From: Gluconacetobacter takamatsuzukensis | GTDB lineage: Bacteria; Pseudomonadota; Alphaproteobacteria; Acetobacterales; Acetobacteraceae | Direction: 5' to 3' | Assembly: GCF_014174275.1 (NCBI RefSeq) | Contig: NZ_JABEQK010000007.1 | Location: forward strand, 178,151-242,150 | Length of the DNA: 64,000 bases | Shown: in pieces, positions 17,131 to 26,631 of the stretch | Position numbering within the stretch: position 1 is the first letter of the stretch | Layout of the letters: each line of letters opens with the position of its first letter | Made by a program: the position numbers and the translations under genes | Notes under the pieces: model-generated | Told to the model about the DNA's origin: nothing | Databases searched by the model: none | What the model saw: the letters and a program-made list of their open reading frames with translations, nothing else

Positions 17131-18423
17131 ATGCGCACGATCTCACCCCCCGGCAAGGTTTCCCGGCCCGCGCGCGCCTTCGTGGTGGTGGTCGGGCTCA
17201 CCTTCGTCTCCCTGCTGGTGTCCGCCGGCGTGCGCGCCACGCCGGGCGTGCTCATGATGCCGCTCCAGATGGAACTGGGCTGGAACCGCGTCGCGATCTC
17301 GGCCACGGCGGCGTTCGGCATCTTCCTCTACGGTTTCGTCGGCCCGTTCTCGGCGGCGCTGATGCAGGCGGTGGGCATCCGCCGCACCCTGTCCGGCGCA
17401 TTGCTGCTGATCGGCGGCGCCAGCGTCCTGTCCCTGTTCATGACCCGGCCGTGGCAGTTCTTCCTCACCTGGGGCGTGCTCACCGGTTTGGGCACCGGGG
17501 CGGTGGCGATGGTGCTGGGGGCGACGGTGGTCAATCGCTGGTTCGTCACCCGGCGCGGCACCATCATGGGGCTGCTGGCGGCCAGCACGGCGACAGGCTC
17601 GCTGTTCTTCCTGCCCGCGCTGGCGGCCCTGGCGCACGATCACGGCTGGCGCGCGCCGGTCGTGGCCGTCAGCATCGCCTGCCTGGTGCTGGCCCCGCTG
17701 GTCGCATTGTTCATGCCCGAACACCCCGAACGGCTGGGCCTTCTGCCGCACGGGGCACCGCCCGACTACGTGCCCCCGCCGCCGCCCGACCGCCACCCGC
17801 TGCACATGGCGGTGGGCGCATTGCGCGACGCGGTGCCCAGACGCGATTTCTGGTTCCTGTTCCTCACCTTTTTCGTCTGCGGCTTCACCACCAACGGCCT
17901 GATCGGCACCCATTTCATCGCCATCTGCGCCGATCACGGAATCGGCGAGGTCCCGGCGGCGGGCTACCTGGCCATGATGGGCCTGTGCGACCTGCTGGGC
18001 ACCACCCTCTCCGGCTGGCTGACCGACCGGATGGACGCACGCTGGCTGCTCTTCTCCTATTACGGCCTGCGCGGCCTGTCGCTGGTCGTCCTGCCGTTCT
18101 GCGATTTCTCGCCGGCCAGCCTGACGATATTCGGAATCTTCTACGGGCTGGACTGGATCGCCACCGTACCGCCGACCCTGCGCCTGGCCACCGCGGCCTT
18201 CGGCGAGCGCGCGGCACCCGTGGTCTTCGGCTGGGTGGTGTTCGGCCACCAGATCGGCGCCGCCTGCGCCGCGTCGCTGGCCGGGCTGCTGCGGCAGGCC
18301 CAGGGCAGCTATCGCGACATGCTGGTGCTGGCCGGCTGCGCGGGCGTGCTGGCGGCGCTGATGGCACTGGGCATCGGCCGCGCGCCCGCGTCCGCCGCCC
18401 TCCCGGCACAGGCCCGCTCGTAA
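17131..18423 (+). CDS. MFS transporter, OFA/MCT-like
   Basis: A 430-aa permease with about 12 transmembrane segments. Features such as WNRVAISATAAFGIFLYGFVGP at TM1-2, VVNRWFVTRRGTIMGLLAAS between TM4 and TM5, and LSGWLTDRMDARWLL resemble oxalate/formate- and monocarboxylate-type MFS proteins. It has a histidine/proline-rich central loop. Probably controlled by the adjacent TetR regulator. Substrate unknown; an organic acid is a reasonable guess. Confidence 0.8.
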   Translation: MRTISPPGKVSRPARAFVVVVGLTFVSLLVSAGVRATPGVLMMPLQMELGWNRVAISATAAFGIFLYGFVGPFSAALMQAVGIRRTLSGALLLIGGASVLSLFMTRPWQFFLTWGVLTGLGTGAVAMVLGATVVNRWFVTRRGTIMGLLAASTATGSLFFLPALAALAHDHGWRAPVVAVSIACLVLAPLVALFMPEHPERLGLLPHGAPPDYVPPPPPDRHPLHMAVGALRDAVPRRDFWFLFLTFFVCGFTTNGLIGTHFIAICADHGIGEVPAAGYLAMMGLCDLLGTTLSGWLTDRMDARWLLFSYYGLRGLSLVVLPFCDFSPASLTIFGIFYGLDWIATVPPTLRLATAAFGERAAPVVFGWVVFGHQIGAACAASLAGLLRQAQGSYRDMLVLAGCAGVLAALMALGIGRAPASAALPAQARS

Positions 18424-18439
18424 CCGCCCCCCATCATTT

Positions 18440-18555
18440 GATAACGAACGGGTTTCCAAAGGGCGGAGTTGGCCAAGGTTCCGTCGGCCGGAACGGCCGA
18501 TGGAATGCCAACGGAGGGGACTGCCCCTTGGCGGGTTTCAGGGCAGAGCCCTGAG
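18440..18555. repeat. Dispersed 116-bp palindromic repeat, copy 1
   Basis: Matches 27723-27838 over the same 116 bp with about four mismatches. The centre is a long imperfect palindrome (GTCGGCCGG-AA-CGGCCGATGG region). It sits between the MFS gene and a convergent UrcA gene. It behaves like an intergenic REP/BIME-type element and not like a gene. Confidence 0.85.
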
Positions 18556-18562
18556 AAACACC

Positions 18563-19033
18563 TCATTGCGGCAGGTCGTACCGCGCCGCGACCTGGTACA
18601 GATTGGCGTCGTTCACATCCCGGACCGCCCGCATCACGGCATCGCGCCGGCAGTCCGACCGCTCGATCGCCCGGCGAATTTCCAGCCCCACGGCCGGACT
18701 GTCGCCGCAGACCGTCAGCGCCGCTTGGTCGATCCGGCTCATCAGGTACCGGGCGTTCGTGCCATATGCCAGTTCGGCCCGATGATAGGGCACGGCAATC
18801 CGCTCCACCTCGGCCCCGCCTTCGACCGTGATATCCTCGGGCGTGGCAACGCCCTGCGCCCATGCGGGATGCGGCGCCACCGCCGGCGCCAGCCCGGCCA
18901 GGATCAGCAGCCCGATCCCCAGCAGCCCGGCGCGGCGGCGGGGCACGGGGCGCAAATCCGGCTGCCCGACAAACGCTTTCGCCGGAACGGCTTCGACAGG
19001 CGCCGCACACATCATCCGTACGGGATTGGTCAT
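18563..19033 (-). CDS. UrcA-family exported protein
   Basis: 156 aa. A basic N terminus precedes a hydrophobic segment (AGLLGIGLLILAGLAPAVA) that probably serves as a signal or anchor. The mature part carries the UrcA pattern: ERIAVPYHRAEL ... ARYLMSRIDQAALTVCGD ... RAIERSDCRRDAVMRAVRDVN, with the two conserved cysteines. Function unknown. GGAG 9 nt before ATG 19033 decides the start over the much longer open frame. Confidence 0.7.
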   Translation of the reverse strand: MTNPVRMMCAAPVEAVPAKAFVGQPDLRPVPRRRAGLLGIGLLILAGLAPAVAPHPAWAQGVATPEDITVEGGAEVERIAVPYHRAELAYGTNARYLMSRIDQAALTVCGDSPAVGLEIRRAIERSDCRRDAVMRAVRDVNDANLYQVAARYDLPQ

Positions 19034-19234
19034 GACACACGCGCTCCAAGATAGACCTGGAAGAAATTCGGTGCCGCCACCCCCCGGAAATACGCCCGGC
19101 CGGGCGGCTGGACGCCCTATTCTGTAGGCGCGCACGGGCGCCGGAACCAGATCGCATTCGGCGTGGCCATGCCGCCCGTCACGCAGCGGGCGCATGCCCC
19201 CGCGCGCCGGGCGGGGCCCGGCGCGCCGGCGCAC

Positions 19235-20323
19235 TCAGCCGTGGCGGCCGCCCTGATACACACGCCCGAACCGGTTTTCCAGGAACGCCCCCAGCGCGAT
19301 ATCCTCCTGCCGGATCACCCCCTGCGCGGGCAGGTGCCCGTCCTTCAGCAGGTCCAGCACCGCGCAGATCGCCCCGGCGGTGGTGATCTGGATCGCGGTG
19401 CGCGGCCGCCCGTTCACCACCTCGCCATAGATGCGGCGGACAAAGCTCTCCTGCGTCAGCCGCCCGTCGCGCCAGCCGGAAACGGTGACGAAGACCAGCA
19501 CGATATCCTGCTGCGTGACCGGCAGCGCATATTCCAGAATATCCTTGAACAGATCGCGCCGTTCCGCCAGCCGCAGGTCGCGCAGCAGCATCTTCATCGC
19601 CTGCGCGTGGCCGGGATAACGGATGGTGCGATAATTCAGCTCCCGCACCGCCCCGGCATAGGTCTCGCAGAGCGAGCCGAGGCCGCCCGACGTGTTGAAC
19701 GCCTCATAGGTCACGCCGTCGACGCCCAGCGTCTCCAGCCCTTCCAGCGCCGGCACCATGTGCCGCTCGCCGCCCACGATGGCCTCGCAGGGCTCGATAT
19801 ATTCGTTGATGACGCCGTCGGTGCTCCAGGTCAGGTTGTAGCCCAGCGCGTTGGAGGGAAATTCCGGCAGCGCGCCGACGCGCAGATGAATCGTGTCCAG
19901 CCGCTCGAACCGCTGCGCGATGTCGTGCGCGACGATGGAAACGAAACCCGGCGCCAGCCCGCATTGCGGGATAAAGGCCGATTGCGCCCCGGCCGCCAGC
20001 GCACGCACGGCACGGGTGCTGGCCACGTCTTCCGTCAGGTCCAGATAATGGATCCCGGCGGCAGCGGCGGCGGTGGCGATGACGGTGGTCAGATGATACG
20101 GCGCGGCCGAGAGCACGGCATAATGCCCCTCCATCAGCGGCCCCAGCGCCCCCTCGCGGGCGATATCCACCCGCACCCGGCGCACCTGCGGCCCCACATC
20201 GGCGCGATCCAGCCCCGGCTGGTCCCGGTCGATCAGCGTCACGGCATAATCGCCGGTCGCATCCAGGAAATCCGCAATCGTCGAACCGATCTTGCCGGCA
20301 CCAACCACGAGTATCTTCTTCAT
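19235..20323 (-). CDS. Saccharopine dehydrogenase-family oxidoreductase, possibly lysine 6-dehydrogenase
   Basis: 362 aa: N-terminal NAD(P) Rossmann fold (MKKILVVGAGKIGSTIADFL) and a saccharopine-dehydrogenase-type C-terminal domain. The length fits bacterial lysine 6-dehydrogenases (about 365-385 aa) better than saccharopine reductases (over 400). Lysine 6-dehydrogenase would give piperideine-6-carboxylate, the substrate of the amaB-like enzyme in this window. Start at the third ATG of a cluster (20332, 20329, 20323), 9 nt after GGGA. Divergent from an Lrp-type regulator. Function is inferred. Confidence 0.7.
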   Translation of the reverse strand: MKKILVVGAGKIGSTIADFLDATGDYAVTLIDRDQPGLDRADVGPQVRRVRVDIAREGALGPLMEGHYAVLSAAPYHLTTVIATAAAAAGIHYLDLTEDVASTRAVRALAAGAQSAFIPQCGLAPGFVSIVAHDIAQRFERLDTIHLRVGALPEFPSNALGYNLTWSTDGVINEYIEPCEAIVGGERHMVPALEGLETLGVDGVTYEAFNTSGGLGSLCETYAGAVRELNYRTIRYPGHAQAMKMLLRDLRLAERRDLFKDILEYALPVTQQDIVLVFVTVSGWRDGRLTQESFVRRIYGEVVNGRPRTAIQITTAGAICAVLDLLKDGHLPAQGVIRQEDIALGAFLENRFGRVYQGGRHG

Positions 20324-20447
20324 GCCCATCATTCCCGAACCGTATTGCGATACGGAAATGGAACGAAGGATCGCCGCCGGACACAATGGGCGGACTGCCG
20401 CGCGATCGGCGCTTTCCTTCGGCAGAATGTCGGATATGATCGGCATT

Positions 20448-20897
20448 ATGCAACCTGACGAAACCGACAGGGCCCTGCTCGCCCTGCTGGAGGGCAATGC
20501 GCGCCTCTCCACCGTCGCCCTGGCCCGACGCGTCGGCCTGTCGCGCACGACGGTGCAAAGCCGGATCGAGCGGATGGAACGCGCGGGCCTGATCGCGGGC
20601 TACACCACCATCACCCCGGCGCACGAAGCCGATGCGGTGCGCGCCCATGTCATGATCACGGTCACCCCCCGCCACGCGGCGTCGGTCGAGGCCGCCTTGC
20701 GCCCGATCCGCGAAATCCGCGAACTGCACGCCGTCAGCGGCATGGTGGACATGATCGCCATCGTCGGCGCGGGCTCGACCGAAACCATCAACCGCGTCAT
20801 CGACCGGATCGGCATGCTGGACGGGGTGGAACGCACCACCTCCGCCATCATCCTCTCCACCCGCTTCCGCCGCCGCCCACCCGCACCGCCCGCCTGA
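20448..20897 (+). CDS. Lrp/AsnC-family transcriptional regulator
   Basis: About 149 aa: N-terminal HTH (DETDRALLALLEGNARLSTVALARRVGLSRTTVQSRIERM) and C-terminal RAM effector domain (VMITVTPRHAASVEAALRPIREI ... VSGMVDMIAIV). In-frame ATGs at 20427 and 20436 are alternatives. Divergent from the saccharopine-dehydrogenase-family gene, which it probably controls in response to an amino acid. Confidence 0.85.
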   Translation: MQPDETDRALLALLEGNARLSTVALARRVGLSRTTVQSRIERMERAGLIAGYTTITPAHEADAVRAHVMITVTPRHAASVEAALRPIREIRELHAVSGMVDMIAIVGAGSTETINRVIDRIGMLDGVERTTSAIILSTRFRRRPPAPPA

Positions 20898-20918
20898 CGC
20901 GCCGCCGCGCAGGCCCGG

Positions 20919-22136
20919 TCACGCCCTGCGAGAGCCCATGCGGCTCAACCCGTACCACGCCGCCGCCTGCACGCCATAGGCCAGGGCCATCAGATAGCCC
21001 GCCATCATCGCATCCCCGGTCCGCCCGATCAGCCACGTCACGACCGAGGGCGTAAACCCGCCGAACAGCGAAACGGTGGTGGCATAGACAAAGCCGAACA
21101 GCAGCACCCGGCTGGCCGAGGGCAGCGATTCCAGCATGGCCTGCCACAACGGCACCAGCGTCAGGCTGGACAGCGCGAACAGGCCGCAATTCAGCAGCAG
21201 CTGGCTGGCCAGCCCGGGCCGTTCGATGGCGTAATGGTACAGCGGCACGCTCAGCACCCCCGTCAGCGCCATCAGCACCCCGATCAGCCCCCGCAGATGG
21301 TGCGACCGCAGCGCCACCCACCAGCCCAGCGGCACCATGGCCAGCCCCGCCAGCATCCCCGCCACATTGGCCAGCATCCCCACCCGCGGCGACAGATGCA
21401 GGACCGAGACCGCGTAGCTGACGCCGAAATGGCGCAGATAGGTCGAAACCGTGCCCCCGGCGACGGTCAGCGCAATCAGCGCCACCACCAGCCCGGGCGG
21501 CCGGGCACCGCGCACCTGCGGCCTGCCGTGCGGCAGGGCGGCGGCCACCCAGCGCAGGGCAAACCCGGCGGGGACGATCACAAGCCCCAGCGCGAAGGGA
21601 ATGCGCCAGCCCCAGTCGTAAAGCTGGTCGTGCGTCAGCACCACCGACAGCACCAGCCCCACGGTGACGGCGGCGAGCGAGCCGAGCAACTGCGTCAGAT
21701 ATTGCAGCGAGCCATAAAGCCCGCCCTGTCCCGGCGGCGCGGCATCGAACAGCAGCGCCGTCACGGGCCCGATCTCGCCGCCTTCCGAAAATCCCTGCAC
21801 GATCCGCGCCAGCAGCACCAGCAGCGGCGCCCACGCCCCGATCGCCCGCGCCGGCGGCGTGGCGGCCAGCAGCGCCAGCCCCAGCGCCATCAGCAGGAAG
21901 GACAGCATCATCGCCCGCCGCCGCCCCCGCCGCGCGGCATAGCGCCCGATGGCAATCGCCCCCACGGGCCGGGCGACGAACCCGGCCGCGAACACCAGCA
22001 TGGTCCGCAACAGCCCGTTCAGCCCGCCGCTGCTGTCGGGAAAGAAGGCCTCCCCGATCATGGGGGCGAAATAGGCATAGGCAAGGAAACTGTAGAATTC
22101 GAGGAAATTGCCGATACACGCCCCGGCCACCAGCAT
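20919..22136 (-). CDS. MFS transporter, metabolite:H+ symporter (MHS) family
   Basis: About 405 aa. The start CIGNFLEFYSFLAYAYFAP is the TM1 signature of the MHS family; GRYAARRGRRRAMMLSF is the TM2-3 loop and VQGFSEGGEIGPVTALLFDAAP matches the family's TM4-5 region. It would import an organic acid or betaine-like solute. Start at ATG 22136 leaves a short leader; GTG starts a few codons upstream are possible. The open frame continues far upstream (to 23084), but that part is antisense to poxB and not credible. Confidence 0.8.
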   Translation of the reverse strand: MLVAGACIGNFLEFYSFLAYAYFAPMIGEAFFPDSSGGLNGLLRTMLVFAAGFVARPVGAIAIGRYAARRGRRRAMMLSFLLMALGLALLAATPPARAIGAWAPLLVLLARIVQGFSEGGEIGPVTALLFDAAPPGQGGLYGSLQYLTQLLGSLAAVTVGLVLSVVLTHDQLYDWGWRIPFALGLVIVPAGFALRWVAAALPHGRPQVRGARPPGLVVALIALTVAGGTVSTYLRHFGVSYAVSVLHLSPRVGMLANVAGMLAGLAMVPLGWWVALRSHHLRGLIGVLMALTGVLSVPLYHYAIERPGLASQLLLNCGLFALSSLTLVPLWQAMLESLPSASRVLLFGFVYATTVSLFGGFTPSVVTWLIGRTGDAMMAGYLMALAYGVQAAAWYGLSRMGSRRA

Positions 22137-22359
22137 GATCCGCCCCGGACCGGCACTCCCCACTCCCAATGCCCCGCTCCCGTCGTCAACATTCTGAAAC
22201 TGCCGCGAACTATGGCCGCAACCCGCCCCGCAACGCAAACGGCGCCACCCCGCTCCCCCCGAACTCCCGGCCCCGGCAAGCGTTGAAGAAGCCAGGCCCT
22301 GCCGCCGTAACGCCCGGCCCCACCGCCACCCCGGGGCCCGATCACGGAGGAGACGAGAT

Positions 22360-22626
22360 TTGAAACTTCCCGCCCGCGCCCTGTCGGCCCGCGCCCTGTC
22401 CACCCTGTCCGCCCTCGCCCTGCTGTCCCTGGGCGCCGCCCACGCCGCAACGCGCGAGGAACAGAGCGCGGCCTGCCGGGGCGACGCGATCAAGCTGTGC
22501 ACCTTCGCTATCCCCAACGAGGACAAGGTCACGGCCTGCATGAAGAAGAAGATCGACCAGCTCTCCCCCCGCTGCCGCGCCATGTTCCACCCATCGCGAT
22601 CGGGCAGGAAGAAACCCCGCGGCTGA
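22360..22626 (+). CDS. Small exported cysteine-rich protein
   Basis: 88 aa starting at TTG 22360, with GGAGG about 9 nt upstream fixing this unusual start. The signal peptide ends at GAAHA. The mature part has four cysteines: ACRGDAIKLC ... VTACMKKKIDQLSPRCRAMF, spaced like a single cysteine-rich (GLG1-type) helical-hairpin repeat. Periplasmic; function unknown. Confidence 0.65.
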   Translation: MKLPARALSARALSTLSALALLSLGAAHAATREEQSAACRGDAIKLCTFAIPNEDKVTACMKKKIDQLSPRCRAMFHPSRSGRKKPRG

Positions 22627-22788
22627 CCGCCCGCAACGGCACGCCGCCACACCCGCCCGCACGCCCTTCGCACGACATGCTCACCGCGCATGCGGACATT
22701 CCCAATGCGGGCCTGCCCATTTTCATGCGGAACTGATAGGCCGGTTAAACGGTTCACCGACCTGGTCATGCCTTGCGGGAGAGAGTGA

Positions 22789-24525
22789 ATGCCGGCCAGC
22801 ACCGTCGCCGACCTGATCGCCGATACCCTCGTCGAAGCCGGCGTCAGCCGCATCTTCGGCATCGTGGGCGACAGCCTCAACGGATTGACCGAGGCCCTGC
22901 GCCTGCGCCCGGCCATCGAATGGGTGCATGTGCGCCACGAGGAAGTCGCGGCCTTCGCGGCATCGGGCGAGGCCCAGATCACCAACGGCCTGGCCGTCTG
23001 CGCGGGCTCCTGCGGCCCGGGCAATCTCCACCTCATCAACGGCCTGTTCGACGCCCATCGCAGCCGCACCCCGGTGCTGGCCATCGCGGCGCAGATCCCC
23101 TCCGCCGAAATCGGCGGCGGCTATTTCCAGGAAACCCATCCGCAGAACCTGTTCCGCGAATGCAGCCATTATTGCGAACTGGTCTCCGACCCCTCCCAAC
23201 TGCCCTACGTGCTGGAAAACGCGATCCGCGCGGCCGTCGGGCAGCGCGGCGTCGCGGTCGTGGTCATCCCGGGCGACGTCGCGCTGCGCCCGGCACCCCC
23301 GCGCGCCCACGCCGCGCGCCGGGGCCTGCTGCCGCCGCAGCCCCGCGTGCTGCCGGCGGAAGCCGAGATCGACGCCCTGGCCGACATGCTCAACGGTGCC
23401 GCGCGCATCACCCTGTTCTGCGGGCGCGGCTGTGCCGGCGCCCACGCGCCGCTCATGCAACTGGCCGAAGCCCTCAAAAGCCCGACCGTGCACGCGCTGG
23501 GCGGCAAGGAATGGGTGGAATACGACAATCCCTACGATGTCGGCATGACGGGCTTCATCGGCTTCTCTTCCGGCTACGCCGCCATGCAGGCCTGCGACCT
23601 GCTGCTGATGCTCGGCACCGATTTCCCCTACAAGCAGTTCCTGCCGACCGACGCCCGCATCGCCCAGGTCGACATCCGGCCGGAAAATCTGGGTCGCCGC
23701 TGCAAGCTCGATTTGGGGCTGGTCGGCGATGTCGGCGCCACCCTCGCCGCATTGCTGCCGAAACTGACGGTCAAGACCGACCGCACGCATCTCGACACCA
23801 GCCTCGCCCAGTATGCCAAGGCCCGCGAGGGGCTGGACGACCTGGCAACCGGCACGCCGGGCCGCAAGCCGATCCACCCCCAATATCTCGCCCGCCTGGT
23901 CAGCGAGGCCGCGTCCGACGACGCGGTCTTCACCGCCGATGTCGGCACCCCCACCATCTGGGCCGCCCGCTACCTCAAGATGAACGGCCGCCGCCGCCTG
24001 GTCGGGTCGTGGGTCCACGGCTCCATGGCCAACGCCATGGCGCACGCGATCGGCATCCAGGCCGCGCAGCCGGGGCGGCAGGTGGTGTCGTTCTCGGGCG
24101 ATGGCGGGTTCACCATGCTGATGGGCGACCTGATCACGCTGACGCAGCAGAAACTGCCGGTCAAGATCGTCATCTTCAACAACGGCGTGCTGGGCTTCGT
24201 GGCGCTGGAAATGAAGGCGGCCGGCTTCGTCGATGTCGGCGTGGACCTCCAGAATCCCGATTTCGCGGCCATGGCGCGGGCCATGGGCATCCACGCCCTG
24301 CGGGTGGAAGACCCGGGCGACCTGCCGGGCGCGGTGGCCGAAATCATGGCCCATGACGGCCCGGCCCTGCTGGATGTCGTAACCGCGACGCAGGAACTCT
24401 CCTTGCCACCGACGATCAAGGCCGAACAGGTCAAGGGCTTCAGCCTCTACATCCTCCGCGCCATCATGAACGGCCGGGGGGACGAGATCCTCGATCTCGC
24501 AAAGACCAATCTCCTGAAACGCTGA
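22789..24525 (+). CDS. poxB: Pyruvate dehydrogenase (quinone), PoxB-like
   Basis: A 578-aa TPP-dependent enzyme that decarboxylates pyruvate to acetate and reduces quinone at the membrane. The activating Glu is in [11 protein letters not shown] (about 46-56), the TPP/Mg motif runs from [12 protein letters not shown] (about 437) to NN, and FAD/PoxB-type segments lie in between. The C-terminal [19 protein letters not shown] closely follows the lipid-activated membrane-binding tail of E. coli PoxB, which separates it from acetolactate synthase. GGAGAG precedes the start. An acetate-producing step suits an acetic acid bacterium. Confidence 0.9.
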   Translation: MPASTVADLIADTLVEAGVSRIFGIVGDSLNGLTEALRLRPAIEWVHVRHEEVAAFAASGEAQITNGLAVCAGSCGPGNLHLINGLFDAHRSRTPVLAIAAQIPSAEIGGGYFQETHPQNLFRECSHYCELVSDPSQLPYVLENAIRAAVGQRGVAVVVIPGDVALRPAPPRAHAARRGLLPPQPRVLPAEAEIDALADMLNGAARITLFCGRGCAGAHAPLMQLAEALKSPTVHALGGKEWVEYDNPYDVGMTGFIGFSSGYAAMQACDLLLMLGTDFPYKQFLPTDARIAQVDIRPENLGRRCKLDLGLVGDVGATLAALLPKLTVKTDRTHLDTSLAQYAKAREGLDDLATGTPGRKPIHPQYLARLVSEAASDDAVFTADVGTPTIWAARYLKMNGRRRLVGSWVHGSMANAMAHAIGIQAAQPGRQVVSFSGDGGFTMLMGDLITLTQQKLPVKIVIFNNGVLGFVALEMKAAGFVDVGVDLQNPDFAAMARAMGIHALRVEDPGDLPGAVAEIMAHDGPALLDVVTATQELSLPPTIKAEQVKGFSLYILRAIMNGRGDEILDLAKTNLLKR

Positions 24526-24588
24526 ACGGGCGGGCGGGGTCCGTCACGGGGCCCCGCTCATCCGGCCACCCTTCCCGACCGTCATGCG

Positions 24589-24927
24589 CTACGGCCCGTC
24601 GGGCCGGTCCTGCGGCGCGACCGGCGGCGGCGTCTTCGCCGGCACCGGCGCGGGGGCCGATGCCCGCCCGCTCACGCCCGGAATCGCCTTGTTGCTCGGG
24701 TCCTTCAACGGGCAGGGCCCCGTCCGGCTCCGCTCCTTCATGGCCATGCACGTCCGCTCATGCGCATGGGACGAGGAGGGGGAGGAAGGGACGGTAGCAG
24801 GAAGGGAAGAAGGCGCGGAAGAGGTCGCCGGAGCCGGCGCGGACGGGCTCTCCTGCGCCCACCCGGCCGCAATCGCGGCGACCGACAGTCCCATGGCAAA
24901 CAGGACAGGGTTCACGAAACGGGTCAT
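24589..24927 (-). CDS. Exported Pro/Ala/Ser-rich hypothetical protein
   Basis: 112 aa: signal peptide (TRFVNPVLFAMGLSVAAIAAGWA), then a low-complexity Ser/Pro/Ala region, a short conserved-looking segment HERTCMAMKERSRTGPCPLKDPSNK with two Cys, and a Pro-rich tail. GGAGG 5 nt before ATG 24927 gives a confident start. No family recognised. Confidence 0.55.
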   Translation of the reverse strand: MTRFVNPVLFAMGLSVAAIAAGWAQESPSAPAPATSSAPSSLPATVPSSPSSSHAHERTCMAMKERSRTGPCPLKDPSNKAIPGVSGRASAPAPVPAKTPPPVAPQDRPDGP

Positions 24928-25296
24928 GGAATCCTCCATCGCGCCAGATGCCGCGGCATCGCGGGCCTCAGGGACAGGAACGGCCGATACGCCCGATCTT
25001 TCCCCGGACACCGAAATTAAAAAAAATAATGAAGAAAGTGGAAAGAATGGAAAGATTCCCCGCATTCCCAACCCCTTGCCCTCCAAATGCGCGCAGCGAG
25101 GCCGACAGGGCACCCATCCATGATCCGCGCGATATCAGCGACATGGGTAATTTCCAATAAATTCGAAAATGTCCTTTTGAAAAAAAGAAAATTTTGAAAC
25201 GGACAGGGCAGGGGTGTATGGGACTCCCCATGGGCCGCGTCGTCCGGGATGGTGCAGCGTGATGCACGGCTCGACCTTGGACAACAGGAGCATGTC

Positions 25297-25698
25297 ATGA
25301 TCCTCTTCGACAAATTCAATTCCTCTCTCGTCCGCGCCGCCGACCGCAGCAGCGGCGGGGCCAGCCACAATCCGGGCAATTTCGCCCAGGACCATGAAAG
25401 GGCAGCCGAGGCCGGCCGCAAGGGCGGCCAGCACAGCCACACCGCCGCCAGCCACACCACCGGCGGCGCCGAACACAAATCGGGCAATTTCGCCGACGAT
25501 CCCGCCAAGGCGGCCGAGGCCGGCCGCAAGGGCGGCGAACACAGCCACGGCGGCCACAGCACCAGCGGCCAGACCCCCGGCAGCCACACGACCGGCAGCA
25601 CCGAACACAAATCGGGCAATTTCGCCGACGACCCCGCAAAGGCGTCGGAAGCCGGCCGCAAGGGCGGCCAGGCCTCACATTCCCACAAGGGCATGTAA
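25297..25698 (+). CDS. KGG-repeat stress-induced protein
   Basis: 133 aa, hydrophilic and histidine/glycine-rich, with three copies of the KGG motif unit (GNFAxDxxxAxEAGRKGGxxSH) at about residues 28-48, 66-86 and 109-129. KGG proteins such as E. coli YciG are small stress-associated proteins. GGAG 6 nt before ATG 25297 sets the start. It is followed by three strong hairpins (25707-25812). Confidence 0.85.
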   Translation: MILFDKFNSSLVRAADRSSGGASHNPGNFAQDHERAAEAGRKGGQHSHTAASHTTGGAEHKSGNFADDPAKAAEAGRKGGEHSHGGHSTSGQTPGSHTTGSTEHKSGNFADDPAKASEAGRKGGQASHSHKGM

Positions 25699-25706
25699 GG
25701 CCGCTT

Positions 25707-25812
25707 CATGGCGGCCGGGGCCCCCGCTCCGGCCGCCATGCGCGATCGGGGGGCCGCCACGGCGGCCCCCGGGCACGAAACCCGGCAGGCGCACGGCGTC
25801 GGCCGGGTTTCG
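25707..25812. repeat. Three consecutive perfect hairpins
   Basis: CATGGCGGCCGG/CCGGCCGCCATG (12 bp, 25707-25740), GGGGGCCGCC/GGCGGCCCCC (10 bp, 25749-25770) and CGAAACCCGGC/GCCGGGTTTCG (11 bp, 25776-25812) follow each other with short loops. None has a T-run. They may end or stabilise the KGG mRNA. The rest of 25813-26018 holds no gene I can support. Confidence 0.7.
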
Positions 25813-26018
25813 GCGCGTACCCCGCACGCGGCCGAAAACTCCCTTTCCGGACGATTCTCACAAACTGGTGTAAAGATTTTTTGAAAACCGGCCGGCGGCT
25901 GGGGCTTTTCCGATTGCACGGGGCGCCGTGCTCATCCGCCCCCGTCCCGGGCGGCCGGGCACGGCGTTCGGCACCTGCCGACGTCGGAAAACCGATTATC
26001 CAGTCGAAGGAAATCGTC

Positions 26019-26585
26019 ATGTCCATGACAAATCGCGCTTTCCGGACCATGGCCGGTGCGGCGATCCTCATCGCGCTGGCGGGCGGCGGCCCGGCGCAGG
26101 CCCAATCGGCGGCCGAGCGCTCGGGCGTCAATTCGCTGCTGGGGGTCAGCCCCTCGACCGACGATTTCGTGCGCACGGCGGCCCTCAGCGACATGTTCGA
26201 AATCCAGTCCGCCAGGCTGGCGCTGTCCAACAGCACCGATGCCGCGGTGCGCACCTTCGCGCAACGCATGCTCAAGGACCATCAGGCCACGACCGCCCAG
26301 CTCAAGGCCGCAATCGCCGGCCGCAGCGGCATCGCGGCCCCGCCGACCGAGCTGGACCAGTCGCACGAAACCAAGCTGGACCAGTTGCGCACCCTCAAGG
26401 GGCTGGGCTTCGACCGCACCTACCGCACCCAGCAGATCGCGGCGCACGAAGACGCGGTATCCCTCTTCACCCGATATGGCGAGGGCAAGGAAGACCAGGC
26501 CCTGCGCGACTTCGCCACCCACGCGCTGCCCACCCTCAACGACCATCTGCGCATGGCGCGCGCCCTGCCGATCACGCACGACTGA
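26019..26585 (+). CDS. DUF4142 exported protein
   Basis: 188 aa: signal peptide (to about PAQA, residue 29) and a DUF4142 ferritin-like helical domain: DDFVRTAALSDMFEIQSARLAL, VRTFAQRMLKDHQATTAQLKAAI and YRTQQIAAHEDAVSLFTRYGEG ... LNDHLRMAR. Periplasmic, often associated with stress genes, function unknown. AAGGA 8 nt upstream supports ATG 26019. It lies 46 bp before the PfpI-family gene and probably shares its transcript. Confidence 0.82.
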   Translation: MSMTNRAFRTMAGAAILIALAGGGPAQAQSAAERSGVNSLLGVSPSTDDFVRTAALSDMFEIQSARLALSNSTDAAVRTFAQRMLKDHQATTAQLKAAIAGRSGIAAPPTELDQSHETKLDQLRTLKGLGFDRTYRTQQIAAHEDAVSLFTRYGEGKEDQALRDFATHALPTLNDHLRMARALPITHD

Positions 26586-26631
26586 TCGCGGGTTTTTCGA
26601 ACAGGCCCTTGCGGGCACGGGAGACGACGAC

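Noticed and set aside
18440..18555. Short proteins encoded in the repeat (frames such as GFPKGGVGQGS)
   Set aside because: The sequence is a palindromic intergenic repeat present in several copies; the frames are by-products.
19163..20458. 431-aa plus-strand ORF
   Set aside because: Antisense to the saccharopine-dehydrogenase-family gene, low-complexity.
22137..23084. N-terminal extension of the MHS transporter frame
   Set aside because: Antisense to poxB and the small Cys-rich gene; the family starts near the first membrane span.
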